This document shows, one piece after another, positions 35,006 to 44,252 of a stretch of DNA of 64,000 nt. The DNA is from Novosphingobium sp. CF614 (GTDB taxonomy: Bacteria > Pseudomonadota > Alphaproteobacteria > Sphingomonadales > Sphingomonadaceae). The position numbers and the translations under genes were made by a program. The notes under the pieces were generated by a model. That model did no database searches. It was not told where the DNA came from and saw nothing but the letters and a program-made list of their open reading frames with translations. Location: contig NZ_FOOR01000016.1 in the NCBI RefSeq assembly GCF_900113255.1, positions 1 to 64,000 of the forward strand, given 5' to 3'. The first letter of the stretch is position 1. Each line of letters begins with the position of its first letter.

Positions 35006-37870
35006 TCAGTTGCCGAAGGTGCGCTGCCACCAGCCGCGGCGGGGCGATTCCCGGTCCTCGGTTTCCGCGGCGCCTTCGGCGGTGGCTTCCGTGGCGGTGT
35101 CGGTGCCGCCGTTCACGTCGTTCGCCGCTTCGGGAGCCGCCGGGGAAGCGTCTTCCGCGACGGGTTCGAACGCCGCTTGCGCTTCTTCGGCCGCCACAAC
35201 GGTTTCGGCGGGCGCCTCGCGCCGTGACCGCCTGGGCTTGGCGGGCGCGGCCTCCGCCGGAGCTTCCGGAGCCACGGCGGTTTCGTCGGCCTTCTTGCGA
35301 CGGGCACGCTTGGGCTTGGCCGGTGCCGTCTCGGCCAGTGCGTCCTCGGCCAGTGCGTCCTCGGCAGGCGCGTTCTCGGCAGGCGCGTCCTCAACGGCCG
35401 CTTCGCCGGTCGTCACGACGGGGGTTTCGGCCCCTTCCGCCTTCTTGCGGCGGCCGCGCTTCGGTTTGGCCGGGGCTTCCTCGGCAGCGCGTTCCTCGGC
35501 CATGGGTTCCTCGACCATGGGTTCCCCGGCCGGGACTTCGGCGACCGGCTCGGCCGCTGCCGCCTTCTTGCGGCGCGCGCGCCTGGGCTTGGCCGGGGCT
35601 TCCCCGGTCACGCTTTCGGCTTCGGGTTCGGCAGGCGCTTCCGGCGCGGCGGCTTGCCCCGCTACCTCGCCCTCGGCTTCGCCGACGACGGCATTCTCGC
35701 CCTCTTCCTCACCGGCGCGGCGACCCCGCCTGCGGCGTCCGCCCCGGCGGCGGCGCTTGCGCGGGGCTTCCGCATCCTCGTCTTCCGCGGTTTCGGCCTC
35801 GCCCGGAGCATCCTCCTCTTCGGCGGCTTCGTCCTCGCCTTCGCCGACTTCGCCGGGGGTCTGCTCGTCCCCGCGATCCCGGTTGCGGCCGCGGCGGCGC
35901 TTGCGCCGCTTGCTGCGACGGGCTGCGCCTTCGCCGGGCGTTTCGCCGTCCTCTTCGGCGCGTTCGCGAAGGTCTTCGTTCTCGATCTCATCCTCGTCGG
36001 GGATGTCCTCATCCTCGACTTCGTCGGCGATCGGGTCGAAGCGCGGCACGAATTCGTTCGGCGGGCCGGAAGAGACGACGCGCATCTTCGCGCCTTCGTT
36101 CTCACCCTCGGGGATCACCTCGGCGACGACGCCGTAGCGGGCCTCGATGTCGGCAAGGTCGGCGCGCTTGGCGTTGAGCAGGTAGATCGCCGCTTCTGTC
36201 GAGGCGAACAGCGAGACCACCACGCCCTTGCCCTTGGCCGCCTCGTCCTCGATCAGGCGCAGCGCCGCGAGGCCGGCCGAACTGGCGGTGCGGACCAGGC
36301 CGGTGCCGTCGCAGTGCGGGCAGGAGCGCGTCGTGGCCTCCAGCACGCCGGTGCGCAGGCGCTGGCGGCTCATCTCCATCAGCCCGAAGCTGGAGATGCG
36401 GCCGACCTGGATGCGCGCGCGGTCGTTCTTGAGCGCTTCCTTCATCGCCTTCTCGACCTTGCGGACGTTCGATCCGTATTCCATGTCGATGAAGTCGATG
36501 ACGACGAGCCCGGCCATGTCGCGCAGGCGCAGCTGGCGGGCGATTTCCTGCGCGGCCTCGAGGTTGGTGGCGACCGCCGTCTGCTCGATGCCGTGCTCCT
36601 TGGTGGCGCGGCCCGAGTTGATGTCGATCGAGACCAGCGCCTCGGTCGGGTTGATGACGATGTAGCCGCCCGAACGCAGCTGCACGACCGGATCGTACAT
36701 CGCCGTCAGCTGGTCCTCGGCGCCGTGGCGCTGGAACAGCGGCACGGGATCGGAATAGGGCTTCACCTTGCGCGCATGGCTGGGCATGAGCAGTTTCATG
36801 AAGTCCCTGGCGGCGCGGTAGCCTTCCTCGCCCTCGACCACGACTTCCTCGATATCGCGGTTGTAGATGTCGCGAATCGCGCGCTTGATGAGATCGCTGT
36901 CCGAATGGATCAGCGTGGGCGCGGCGGACTTGAGCGTCTTTTCGCGCAGTTCGTCCCACAGGCGGGCAAGATAGTCGAAATCGCGCTTGATCTCGGTCTT
37001 GGTGCGCTGGAGGCCGGCGGTGCGCACGATGCAGCCCATGCTGCGCGGCAGCTGGAGCTCGGAAATGATGGATTTCAGGCGCTTGCGATCGGTGGCCGAA
37101 CTGATCTTGCGGCTGATGCCGCCGCCGTGGCTGGAATTGGGCATGAGCACGCAGTAACGGCCCGCGAGGCTCAGGTACGTGGTCAGCGCCGCGCCCTTGT
37201 TGCCGCGTTCTTCCTTGACGACCTGGACCAGCAGCACCTGGCGCCGGTGGATCACGTCCTGGATCTTGTAGCGGCGGCGCAGCGCCATGCGCTTGGCGCG
37301 CAGCTCGTCGGCCTCCTTCGAGCGGCCCGAGGGCCTGCCCTGGCGGCGCCGGCCGCGCCGGCCGCGATCCTCGGATTCCTCGCCGCCTTCGCTGTCTTCC
37401 TCGCCTTCGCCGTTGTCGAAGCCGTTCTCGACAGTGCCGGCCTCGATCGTGGAGACGTGATCCTTCTCGGAAGTATCGACTTCGGTCAGGCCGCCGTCAT
37501 CGCCGTAATCCTCGCCGTCGGAGGCGCCATCCTCGTCCTCCTCGTCGCTCTCGCTGGCGCGCAGAGCGGCTTCCTCCTCGGCATGGGCGGCTTCTTCCGC
37601 CAGCAGGGCCTCGCGGTCCTCCCGGGGGATCTGGTAGTAGTCGGGATGAATTTCGCTGAAGGCGAGAAAGCCGTGCCGGTTCCCGCCGAAATCGACGAAA
37701 GCCGCCTGGAGCGAAGGCTCCACGCGCGTCACTTTCGCGAGATAGATGTTCCCCTTTATCTGCTTTCGTTCGGTCGATTCGAAATCGAACTCTTCAATGC
37801 GATTTCCCTTGAGTACCGCCACCCGCGTTTCTTCCGGGTGGCGCGCATCGATGAGCATGCGCGTTGCCAT
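35006..37870 (-). CDS. rne: Ribonuclease E/G family endoribonuclease
   Basis: The main single-strand endoribonuclease and degradosome scaffold, 954 residues. It begins MATRMLIDARHPEETRVAVL with an S1 domain (KGNIYLAKVTRVEPSLQAAF) that is split by a long acidic insertion (about 95-190, ending in a basic run RGRRGRRRQGRPSGRSK), usual in alphaproteobacteria. The catalytic DNase-I-like domain has SIDINSGRAT and VVIDFIDMEY, with the two metal-binding aspartates. The zinc-link is CPHCDGTG. From about residue 620 the protein is disordered, acidic and Ala/Glu-rich, with four basic PAKP[KR]R-type repeats. The start at 37868-37870 matches the usual N-terminus. A 600-base leader region lies upstream. 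Confidence 0.96.
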   Translation of the reverse strand: MATRMLIDARHPEETRVAVLKGNRIEEFDFESTERKQIKGNIYLAKVTRVEPSLQAAFVDFGGNRHGFLAFSEIHPDYYQIPREDREALLAEEAAHAEEEAALRASESDEEDEDGASDGEDYGDDGGLTEVDTSEKDHVSTIEAGTVENGFDNGEGEEDSEGGEESEDRGRRGRRRQGRPSGRSKEADELRAKRMALRRRYKIQDVIHRRQVLLVQVVKEERGNKGAALTTYLSLAGRYCVLMPNSSHGGGISRKISSATDRKRLKSIISELQLPRSMGCIVRTAGLQRTKTEIKRDFDYLARLWDELREKTLKSAAPTLIHSDSDLIKRAIRDIYNRDIEEVVVEGEEGYRAARDFMKLLMPSHARKVKPYSDPVPLFQRHGAEDQLTAMYDPVVQLRSGGYIVINPTEALVSIDINSGRATKEHGIEQTAVATNLEAAQEIARQLRLRDMAGLVVIDFIDMEYGSNVRKVEKAMKEALKNDRARIQVGRISSFGLMEMSRQRLRTGVLEATTRSCPHCDGTGLVRTASSAGLAALRLIEDEAAKGKGVVVSLFASTEAAIYLLNAKRADLADIEARYGVVAEVIPEGENEGAKMRVVSSGPPNEFVPRFDPIADEVEDEDIPDEDEIENEDLRERAEEDGETPGEGAARRSKRRKRRRGRNRDRGDEQTPGEVGEGEDEAAEEEDAPGEAETAEDEDAEAPRKRRRRGGRRRRGRRAGEEEGENAVVGEAEGEVAGQAAAPEAPAEPEAESVTGEAPAKPRRARRKKAAAAEPVAEVPAGEPMVEEPMAEERAAEEAPAKPKRGRRKKAEGAETPVVTTGEAAVEDAPAENAPAEDALAEDALAETAPAKPKRARRKKADETAVAPEAPAEAAPAKPRRSRREAPAETVVAAEEAQAAFEPVAEDASPAAPEAANDVNGGTDTATEATAEGAAETEDRESPRRGWWQRTFGN

Positions 37871-38473
37871 TACTTGATCTCCATACGCGCCTGGTCCCGG
37901 CCGGATCAGCCTGGGTGGCGCGGTTCTGTTCGAAAATGTCCCGTGGCAGGATGAACGCCTGGCGCGATGCGGCGAGGTTCTTCGGGTTCCTGGCACGGGT
38001 GTGCATGAAAACGGGGCAATCCAGCGCCCCTTGTGCGGCTAACGTGTCGGCTGCCCGGCGGGCAGCGGGCGTGACTGCGAGAGGAAGATCGCGTGGCGAC
38101 ATCGGACACGCGGAAAATTGCGGCCAGACCGCCCACGCCCCTACGGGCGTCGGCTGGCAAGGCGGCAATTGGCTTCTCATGGCTCGCATCAACCTGTTCG
38201 GACCCGGAAACGGATTTTCCGGTATCGACGGCCCGGGTTCCGGCCTGCCGGTCCTGCCCGGTGTCATCTGGTGATGCCTGTCCGGATTGCGAGGACCGAA
38301 GGCTGCCTGGCCCCGGATCGAATTGGCCTAGCATTCAAGGCCGCCAACGGCAAGTTACTTGCCTAAAGTGGTTTTAGGCCGATCATGGTTACCACTTCCT
38401 TGCCGAAAACCGTGGGAACCGACCGGGGGCGGGATTGCCGGTTGCGGCATACGCACCTAGTCAGGGCGGCGAA
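37871..38473. other. Long divergent intergenic region of rne and the amidase gene
   Basis: These 603 bases show no convincing gene; the open frames in it lack ribosome sites and family resemblance. It must contain the rne promoter and a probably long rne leader, since RNase E genes are commonly autoregulated through the 5' untranslated RNA. Near the amidase side, GCCTAAA-GTGGT-TTTAGGC (38361-38379) forms a perfect dyad, and AAGTGGT pairs with ACCACTT about 20 bases downstream. Confidence 0.45.
38361..38379. promoter_or_regulatory. Dyad GCCTAAA-N5-TTTAGGC upstream of the amidase gene
   Basis: Seven-base perfect arms around GTGGT, about 95 bases before the amidase start. It could be an operator or a hairpin in the leader. 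An alternative fold pairs the overlapping AAGTGGT with ACCACTT. No regulator can be proposed. Confidence 0.35.
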
Positions 38474-39343
38474 ATGTCGCGCACGATACAGCTGGCCTTG
38501 ATCCTGTCCGCGCCCCTGGCGCTGCTGGTCGCGGTTTTCGTGCTGAACCGGACGATCGGCATGGCGGAAGGCGACCGTGACTACGTCGTGCGCTTCGACC
38601 TGCCGAGCGCGGACGCGCCGGTCGATCTGCCCCGGGTCGATGGTCCGGCGGACGCCAGCCGCCCGCTGGTGGTGATCGACGCGGGACACGGCGGTTTCGA
38701 TCCGGGCGCGGGCATGGAAGGTGTCCGGGAAAAGGACGTGGCGCTGGCGATCGCGCTGGCGATCCGCGACCGGCTGCTGGCCGGCGGCGGGGTGCGCCTG
38801 GCACTGACCCGCGAAACCGACCGCTTCATTTCGCTCGGCGACCGTCCCGACATCGCCAGGCGGCTGAACGCCGACGTGTTCATCTCCGTCCATGCCGACA
38901 GCGCCGAGAGCGATCTGGCGCGCGGGGCCAGCATCTACGTGCTGTCCGAAAAGGGTTCGAGCGAGGCCGCCGAACGTTTCGCCGAGCGCGAGAACGGGGC
39001 CGACAAGGTCAACGGCGTCGCGCTTTCGCAGACCAGCGCCGGTGTCGGTGCGATCCTGCTGGACCTTTCGCAGCGCGGCGCGCAGGCGGGCTCGACCGAA
39101 CTGGCCGACCTCATGCTGCGCGAACTGCGGGAAGCGGGCATCGGCATGCATCATGACCGGGTGGAAACCGCGGCGCTGGCGGTGCTCAAGGCGCCGGACA
39201 TCCCCTCGATCCTGTTGGAGACCGGCTATATCAACAACGCGCAGGACTATGCCTTCCTGCGTTCGAAGCAGGGCCAGAATACCGTGGCGGAGGCTGCCGC
39301 GCGCGCGATCCGCGTCTATTTCGCGCGCAACAGCGGCGCCTGA
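38474..39343 (+). CDS. N-acetylmuramoyl-L-alanine amidase (Amidase_3, AmiC-like)
   Basis: A 289-residue periplasmic zinc amidase cleaving the lactyl-amide bond between MurNAc and the stem peptide during cell separation. One N-terminal membrane segment (LALILSAPLALLVAVFVLN) is followed directly by the Amidase_3 domain. Zinc ligands and catalytic Glu are in VVIDAGHGGFDPGAGMEG, EKDVALAIALAIRDRL, VFISVHADSAES and LLETGYINNAQD. There is no AMIN domain, so it is a minimal form. The ATG at 38474 lies just after GGGCGG. The PBP1A gene follows in 95 bases on the same strand; a synthase and a hydrolase thus share a likely transcript. Confidence 0.94.
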   Translation: MSRTIQLALILSAPLALLVAVFVLNRTIGMAEGDRDYVVRFDLPSADAPVDLPRVDGPADASRPLVVIDAGHGGFDPGAGMEGVREKDVALAIALAIRDRLLAGGGVRLALTRETDRFISLGDRPDIARRLNADVFISVHADSAESDLARGASIYVLSEKGSSEAAERFAERENGADKVNGVALSQTSAGVGAILLDLSQRGAQAGSTELADLMLRELREAGIGMHHDRVETAALAVLKAPDIPSILLETGYINNAQDYAFLRSKQGQNTVAEAAARAIRVYFARNSGA

Positions 39344-39438
39344 ATGTATCGCCGTCCGCCGCCGCCCCCCGCCGCCCGCCGCATTTTCGCGCTTCGATCT
39401 GGCCTTGGGGGAAACGGGCGTGCTAGAGGGCTGGCGCA

Positions 39439-41985
39439 ATGAGCGACGCGACCGATAATCCCGGCACCGACCCCGGCGACCAGCCGCCCGAAGACGCAAG
39501 CTTCCGCATTCGTCGCGAGGCCACCGGCCGGATGGCGGCGTTCCGGCGCGCCTGGCGCGGCGGCAAGTGGCTGCGCCGCTTCACGTATCTGGGCATGGCG
39601 GGGCTGGCCGGCCTGGCCGGGTTCTGGTTCGTGCTGGCCCGCGACCTGCCGGACGCGAACAGGTTGCTCGAATACCAGCCGCCGCTGCCGACCATGGTGC
39701 GCGGCATCGATGGCGAGATCGTCTACAGCTATGCCCGCGAACGGCGCGTGCAGCTGCGATTCGTCGATTTTCCGCGCCCGCTCATCAACGCCTTCCTTTC
39801 GGCCGAGGACAAGACTTTCTGGACTCACGGCGGCGTCGACCTGACCGGCCTGGCCGGTGCCGCGGTGGACTATGCTTCCAAGCTGGGCACCGGCGGGCGG
39901 GCCAAGGGCGGCTCCACGATCACCCAGCAGGTGGCCAAGAACATCCTCATCGGCGACGAGTATTCTGTAACCCGCAAGCTCAAGGAAATGATCCTGGCCC
40001 GCCGTATCGAGGGTGTGCTGACCAAGCAGCAGATTCTCGAACTCTATCTCAACGAAATCCCGCTCGGCCGCCAGAGCTTCGGCGTCCAGGCGGCGGCACG
40101 CGCCTATTTCGGCAAGGACGTGGGCGATCTGGATCTGCACGAGGCGGCGTTCCTGGCGATCCTGCCCAAGGCGCCGGAACGCTATGGCCGCAAGCAGTAC
40201 GAGGACCTGGCCATAACCCGGCGCAACTGGGTGCTGGACCAGATGGTGGGCAACGGCTGGGCGACTCGCGCCGAGGCGGACGCGGCCAAGGCCCAGCCGC
40301 TTGGCCTGATCCCGCGCCGCGCGGAGGTTTACGACCCGGCCAACGGCTACTTCGTCGAGGAAGTGCGCCGCCGCCTGATCGAACACTATGGCGAAAAGGC
40401 CGAGGACGGGCCGAACAGCGTCTATGCCGGCGGCCTGTGGGTGCGCACCTCGCTCGATGCGCCGTTGCAGAAGGCGGTGCAGGACGCGTTGCGCAAGGGT
40501 CTTCTGAACTACCACGGCAATCGCGGATGGGCGGGCCCGATCGCGCATCTCAACGACCTGGAAAACTGGCAGTCGCAGCTGATCGTCGCGAACAAGTCGA
40601 TAAACTACCAGAACTGGCGGGTCGGCGTCATCCTCGACAAGTCGGACGGCACCGGGCGCATCGGTTTTCCGGACGGCAACATCGCCGCGCTGATCGGGAT
40701 CGCCGACAACGCGAGGCCCGGCGATCTCGTCGCGGCGGCGCCGGTCTCGGCGGGAACCTGGGCGCTGCGGACCATACCGGAAGTCTCCGGCGGCATGGTC
40801 ATGGAACAGCCGGCGACCGGGCGGGTCCTGGCGATGCAGGGCGGCTTCGATTCCGGGCTGGCATCGTTCAACCGGGCCGTCCAGGCCGAGCGCCAGCCCG
40901 GCTCGACCATCAAGCCCTTCGTCTACGCAACGGGATTGCAGTACGGCATGACGCCGGCCACCCAGGTGCTCGACGGCACGTTCTGCGTCTATCAAGGCGC
41001 CGGCCTTGGCAACAAATGCTTCCGGAACTTCGGCAACGAGGGCGGCTCGGGCAGCCACACGATGCGCTGGGGCCTGGAACAGTCGCGCAACCTGATGACC
41101 GTGCGGATCGCCAGCGACACCGGCATGCCGCGCGTCATCAAGACTTTCCGCAATGTCGGCATCGGCGACTACAAGGCCTATCTCTCCTTCGCGCTGGGCG
41201 CGGGCGAGACCACGGTCTCGCGCATGGTCAACGCCTATGCCGCGCTGGCCAACAATGGCGTGCAATTCCCGGCTTCGGTTATCGACTATGTCCAGGACCG
41301 CAACGGCAAGGTGATCTGGCGGGCGGACAGCCGCCGCTGCGATACCTGCAACATGCCCGAATGGGACGGCAAGCCGATGCCGCGCATCGATCGCAAGGGC
41401 AAGCAGGTGATCGATGCGGGCACCGCCTATCAGGTCGTCCATATGCTCGAAGGCGTGGTCATCCGCGGCACCGCGGTGCGCCTGCGCGATCTCGACCTGC
41501 CGCTGTTCGGCAAGACCGGCACCACCAACGGACCGACCGACGTGTGGTTCATGGGCGGCAATCAGGACTATGTCGGCGGCGTCTATGTCGGCTACGACGC
41601 GCCGCGATCGCTGGGCGGCTATGCCCAGGGCGGGCGCATCTCGGCGCCGATCTTCAAGGACGTCGTGCTGGCGACGCGTCCGCGCTGGAGCTCGCGGCCG
41701 CTGCTGGCGCCGCCCGGCATCCGCATGGTTCGCATCGATCGAGTCACCGGCAAGCGGGTGATGGGCGTCGAGCCCAGCGATGATGTGAAGGCTTCGGTGA
41801 TCTGGGAGGCCTTCAAGCCGGACACCGAGCCGCGCCAGTACACCGCCGAGGACGAGTTCACCCGCCGCCGCGACGCCCTTGTCGCGCAAATCCGGCAGGC
41901 CCGCCAGGAACATGGCGCGGCGATGGCGCGCGCCTCGGGGGCCGACACGCAGGACTTCGCGGAAGAGCAGGGCGGGCTGTACTGA
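39439..41985 (+). CDS. mrcA: Penicillin-binding protein 1A (bifunctional class A PBP)
   Basis: An 848-residue peptidoglycan glycosyltransferase/transpeptidase. After a polar N-terminus and one membrane segment (TYLGMAGLAGLAGFWFVLA), the GT51 domain shows LSAEDKTFWTHGGVDLTG, GGSTITQQVAKNIL and KQQILELYLNEIPLGRQSFG. An OB-like/linker region typical of PBP1A separates it from the transpeptidase, which has RQPGSTIKPFVYA with nucleophile S489, SRNL (SxN-type) and KTGTTNGPTD. The C-terminal 90 residues are charged. It directly follows the amidase gene. The stop codon lies within a 14-bp tandem repeat. Confidence 0.96.
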   Translation: MSDATDNPGTDPGDQPPEDASFRIRREATGRMAAFRRAWRGGKWLRRFTYLGMAGLAGLAGFWFVLARDLPDANRLLEYQPPLPTMVRGIDGEIVYSYARERRVQLRFVDFPRPLINAFLSAEDKTFWTHGGVDLTGLAGAAVDYASKLGTGGRAKGGSTITQQVAKNILIGDEYSVTRKLKEMILARRIEGVLTKQQILELYLNEIPLGRQSFGVQAAARAYFGKDVGDLDLHEAAFLAILPKAPERYGRKQYEDLAITRRNWVLDQMVGNGWATRAEADAAKAQPLGLIPRRAEVYDPANGYFVEEVRRRLIEHYGEKAEDGPNSVYAGGLWVRTSLDAPLQKAVQDALRKGLLNYHGNRGWAGPIAHLNDLENWQSQLIVANKSINYQNWRVGVILDKSDGTGRIGFPDGNIAALIGIADNARPGDLVAAAPVSAGTWALRTIPEVSGGMVMEQPATGRVLAMQGGFDSGLASFNRAVQAERQPGSTIKPFVYATGLQYGMTPATQVLDGTFCVYQGAGLGNKCFRNFGNEGGSGSHTMRWGLEQSRNLMTVRIASDTGMPRVIKTFRNVGIGDYKAYLSFALGAGETTVSRMVNAYAALANNGVQFPASVIDYVQDRNGKVIWRADSRRCDTCNMPEWDGKPMPRIDRKGKQVIDAGTAYQVVHMLEGVVIRGTAVRLRDLDLPLFGKTGTTNGPTDVWFMGGNQDYVGGVYVGYDAPRSLGGYAQGGRISAPIFKDVVLATRPRWSSRPLLAPPGIRMVRIDRVTGKRVMGVEPSDDVKASVIWEAFKPDTEPRQYTAEDEFTRRRDALVAQIRQARQEHGAAMARASGADTQDFAEEQGGLY

Positions 41986-42015
41986 CGGGGCCGTACTGAG
42001 GGGGCCGTACTGAGG
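41974..42015 (+). repeat. Three tandem 14-bp units spanning the PBP1A stop codon
   Basis: Units GGGCTGTACTGACG, GGGCCGTACTGAGG and GGGCCGTACTGAGG lie head to tail. Each contains the sequence GTACTGA, so the real stop TGA is followed by two further copies of the same stop context. It looks like local slippage or duplication. Confidence 0.85.
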
Positions 42016-42053
42016 GGAGTGAGGGAGGCGCCAGCGCGCCGCGGGGGGCAACA

Positions 42054-42096
42054 CCCTTCGACAAGCCCACCCTTCGACAAGCCCAGGGTGAACGGG
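42054..42096 (+). repeat. Tandem copies of the CCTTCGACAAGC repeat
   Basis: CCCTTCGACAAGCCCA occurs twice in a row, the second copy continuing GGGTGAACGGG, the normal 3' part of the motif. The first copy is therefore truncated. Confidence 0.75.
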
Positions 42097-42137
42097 TTTT
42101 GCTTCATACCAGGCATCACTGATCGGAACTCCCGTTC

Positions 42138-42220
42138 CGCTTCCCCTTCGCCACCTCGCGGGCGACGAAGGGGCAAAGGGGGGGGGGGAGGGATGAGTCT
42201 CGCTCAAAGAGACTTGGTAT
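42138..42220 (+). repeat. Copy of the AGACTTGGTAT-ended dispersed repeat
   Basis: An inner hairpin CCCCTTCGCC/GGCGACGAAGGGG type is followed by a G-run and then GATGAGTCTCGCTCAAAGAG ending ACTTGGTAT. The right end matches the family very well; the left terminal repeat is not recognisable. Confidence 0.75.
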
Positions 42221-42298
42221 CGGATTGCCCTAAACAAGTTGAGGGTATGAAGAAGGACAAGATCGCGGCAATCCAGGGCGTTAGCCAAGGCGTGCGGA

Positions 42299-43492
42299 TC
42301 ACGCCAGTTCGATCGCCACCGCCGTCGCCTCGCCGCCGCCGATGCACAGGCTGGCAACGCCCTTCTTCAGGCCCTTTTCCTTCAAGGTGTTGATAAGGGT
42401 GACGATGATTCGGGTGCCCGAGGCGCCGATCGGGTGGCCGAGCGCGGTGGCGCCGCCGTGAATGTTGACCTTGTCGTGCGGAATGCCGAGGTCGTGCATC
42501 GCGAACATCGCGACGCAGGCGAAGGCCTCGTTGACTTCGAACAGGTCTACATCGGCGATCTGCCAGCCGGTCTTTTCCATCAGCTTGGCGATGGCGCCGA
42601 CCGGGGCCGTGGTGAACTTGGCGGGTTCCTGCGCATGCGCGGCGACGCCGACGACGGTGGCGACCGGAACGAGGCCCTTGGCGGCGGCCACGCTCCGGCG
42701 GGTCAGGACCATGGCGGCGGCGCCGTCCGAGATCGAGCTGGAACTGGCGGCGGTGATGGTGCCGTCCTTGGCGAAGGCGGGCTTGAGCGTGCGGATCTTG
42801 TCGGGGTTGCCCTTGCCCGGCTGCTCGTCGACATCGACCACGACTTCGCCCTTGCGGGTCTTGACGGTGACGGGCGCGATCTCGTCCTTGAACGCGCCGG
42901 AGGCGATCGCTTCCTGCGCACGGCGCAGCGACTCGATCGCGTATTCGTCCTGGGCATCGCGGGTAAGCTGGTACTCGTCGGCGGTGACTTGCGCGAAGGA
43001 GCCCATCGAGCCGCCCTCGTAAGCGTCCTCAAGCCCGTCGAGGAACATGTGGTCATAAAGCGTGTCGTGGCCGATGCGGGCGCCGCTGCGGTGCTTCTTC
43101 GAGAGGTAGGGGGCATTGGTCATCGATTCCATGCCGCCGGCGATCACCAGGTCGAGCGAACCCGCCGCCAGCGCCTCCGCGCCCATGATGACCGTCTGCA
43201 TGCCCGAGCCGCAGACCTTGTTGACGGTGGTGGCCTGGACCGACTTGGGCAGCCCGGCCTTGAGCGCGGCCTGGCGGGCAGGGGCCTGGCCGAGGCCGGC
43301 CGGGAGCACGCAGCCCATGTAGATGCGCTCGATGTCCTCACCCGAAACGCCCGCGCGTTCCACCGCCGCCTTGACCGCCGTCGCGCCGAGGTCGGTCGCC
43401 GAAACCTCGGCGAAGGCTCCCTGCATGCCGCCCATCGGGGTTCGTGCGTAGGAGAGGATGACGATCGGGTCGGATGACGAGATCTGGGCCAT
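42299..43492 (-). CDS. Acetyl-CoA C-acetyltransferase (thiolase)
   Basis: A 397-residue biosynthetic-type thiolase that condenses two acetyl-CoA to acetoacetyl-CoA, or cleaves the reverse; it feeds ketone-body, polyhydroxyalkanoate or fatty-acid metabolism. The nucleophilic Cys is in VNKVCGSGMQTVIMG; the other catalytic residues are in GGATALGHPIGASGTR and ASLCIGGGEATAVAIE. The N-terminus (IVILSYARTPMGGMQGAF) is normal. There is no phaB or other partner beside it, so atoB versus phaA cannot be decided. The ATG at 43492 follows GAAAGG. It is divergent from nuo across 385 bases. Confidence 0.95.
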   Translation of the reverse strand: MAQISSSDPIVILSYARTPMGGMQGAFAEVSATDLGATAVKAAVERAGVSGEDIERIYMGCVLPAGLGQAPARQAALKAGLPKSVQATTVNKVCGSGMQTVIMGAEALAAGSLDLVIAGGMESMTNAPYLSKKHRSGARIGHDTLYDHMFLDGLEDAYEGGSMGSFAQVTADEYQLTRDAQDEYAIESLRRAQEAIASGAFKDEIAPVTVKTRKGEVVVDVDEQPGKGNPDKIRTLKPAFAKDGTITAASSSSISDGAAAMVLTRRSVAAAKGLVPVATVVGVAAHAQEPAKFTTAPVGAIAKLMEKTGWQIADVDLFEVNEAFACVAMFAMHDLGIPHDKVNIHGGATALGHPIGASGTRIIVTLINTLKEKGLKKGVASLCIGGGEATAVAIELA

Positions 43493-43877
43493 GGGAAATG
43501 CCTTTCACGCTGAAAACTGGACGGCTGAGGATCGGATAATGTCGCGATGGCGCTATTGCAATGACCGAACCCCCTCCGGGATGGCCCTTTGGGGTGGGCG
43601 GGACCCGGTCGGCCCGGGGTTTGTCGACCCCGGAGCAAGCGCCGGGGCCGCTCCGGTGCCGGACGGCAATCGGCCATGGACCGGCGGCCGATTGCCATCC
43701 GCGAAAATTATTGCGCCAGCATGCGCAAGCCGTGTTGCAATGCAATGAAGATGGTCCGATTAATCCACTCGGACACCTTGCGGCGGGGTTAGGGCTGGCC
43801 TAAGAGCGCGCCCGACGACCGGACGCCGCACCAGGCACGAGTCCGGCAAGCCGCACCCGGTATGAGGCCAGAGACCA
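43493..43877. other. Divergent promoter region of the thiolase gene and the nuo operon
   Basis: 385 bases with no convincing gene. A possible nuo promoter is TTGCAA (43735-43740), 17 bases, GATTAA (43758-43763), about 115 bases before nuoA. The region nearer the thiolase is GC-rich with several GGCC runs and no clear regulator site. Confidence 0.4.
43735..43763 (+). promoter_or_regulatory. Possible promoter of the nuo operon
   Basis: TTGCAA and GATTAA with a 17-base spacer lie in the AT-richest part of the gap before nuoA. The -35 agrees well with TTGACA-like elements of alphaproteobacteria; the -10 is only a partial match. Confidence 0.3.
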
Positions 43878-44252
43878 TTGACTGATCTGTCACAATACCT
43901 GCCGATCCTGATATTCCTGGTGATTGCCCTCCTGCTTTCGGCGGTGATCGTGTTCCTGCCGATGGGCGTCGCCTCGCTGACCGGCACGCACCAGCCCAAT
44001 GCCGAGAAGAACAGCGAGTACGAGTGCGGCTTTCCCGCCTTCGAGGATCCGCGCAGCCAGTTCGACGTGCGTTTCTACCTGGTGGCGATCCTGTTCATCG
44101 TCTTCGACCTTGAAGCCGCGTTCCTGTTCCCATGGGCGGTTTCGCTGGACGTCACCGGCTGGACCGGCTGGGGAACGATGATGGTGTTCCTGGGCGAACT
44201 GGCCGTCGGCCTCGCCTATGCGTGGAAGAAGGGAGCTCTGGACTGGGAATGA
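43878..44252 (+). CDS. nuoA: NADH-quinone oxidoreductase subunit A
   Basis: A small membrane subunit of complex I, 124 residues with three membrane segments. Signature: [20 protein letters not shown] between the first two segments, including the conserved Cys loop, and [14 protein letters not shown]. The start codon appears to be TTG (43878), giving [14 protein letters not shown]; a GAGG precedes it and no ATG or GTG fits better. The stop overlaps the nuoB start (ATGA). First gene of the 14-subunit operon. Confidence 0.95.
   Translation: MTDLSQYLPILIFLVIALLLSAVIVFLPMGVASLTGTHQPNAEKNSEYECGFPAFEDPRSQFDVRFYLVAILFIVFDLEAAFLFPWAVSLDVTGWTGWGTMMVFLGELAVGLAYAWKKGALDWE

Larger units (their letters stand above)
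41986..42298. other. Intergenic region between convergent PBP1A and thiolase genes
   Basis: 313 bases with no gene. It holds the tail of the 14-bp tandem repeat, a doubled TTCGACAAGC-type repeat (42054-42096), and a copy of the AGACTTGG-ended repeat (42138-42220) that includes a run of 11 G residues. No clear U-tailed terminator is seen; the repeats may serve that role. Confidence 0.55.

Noticed and set aside
37864..38274. 136-codon plus-strand frame in the rne leader region
   Set aside because: No ribosome site and no family resemblance; more likely leader or promoter DNA.
39316..42357. 1013-codon open frame antisense to PBP1A
   Set aside because: Shadow frame: rich in Arg, His, Ala and Asp, without motifs, while the plus strand encodes a complete PBP1A.
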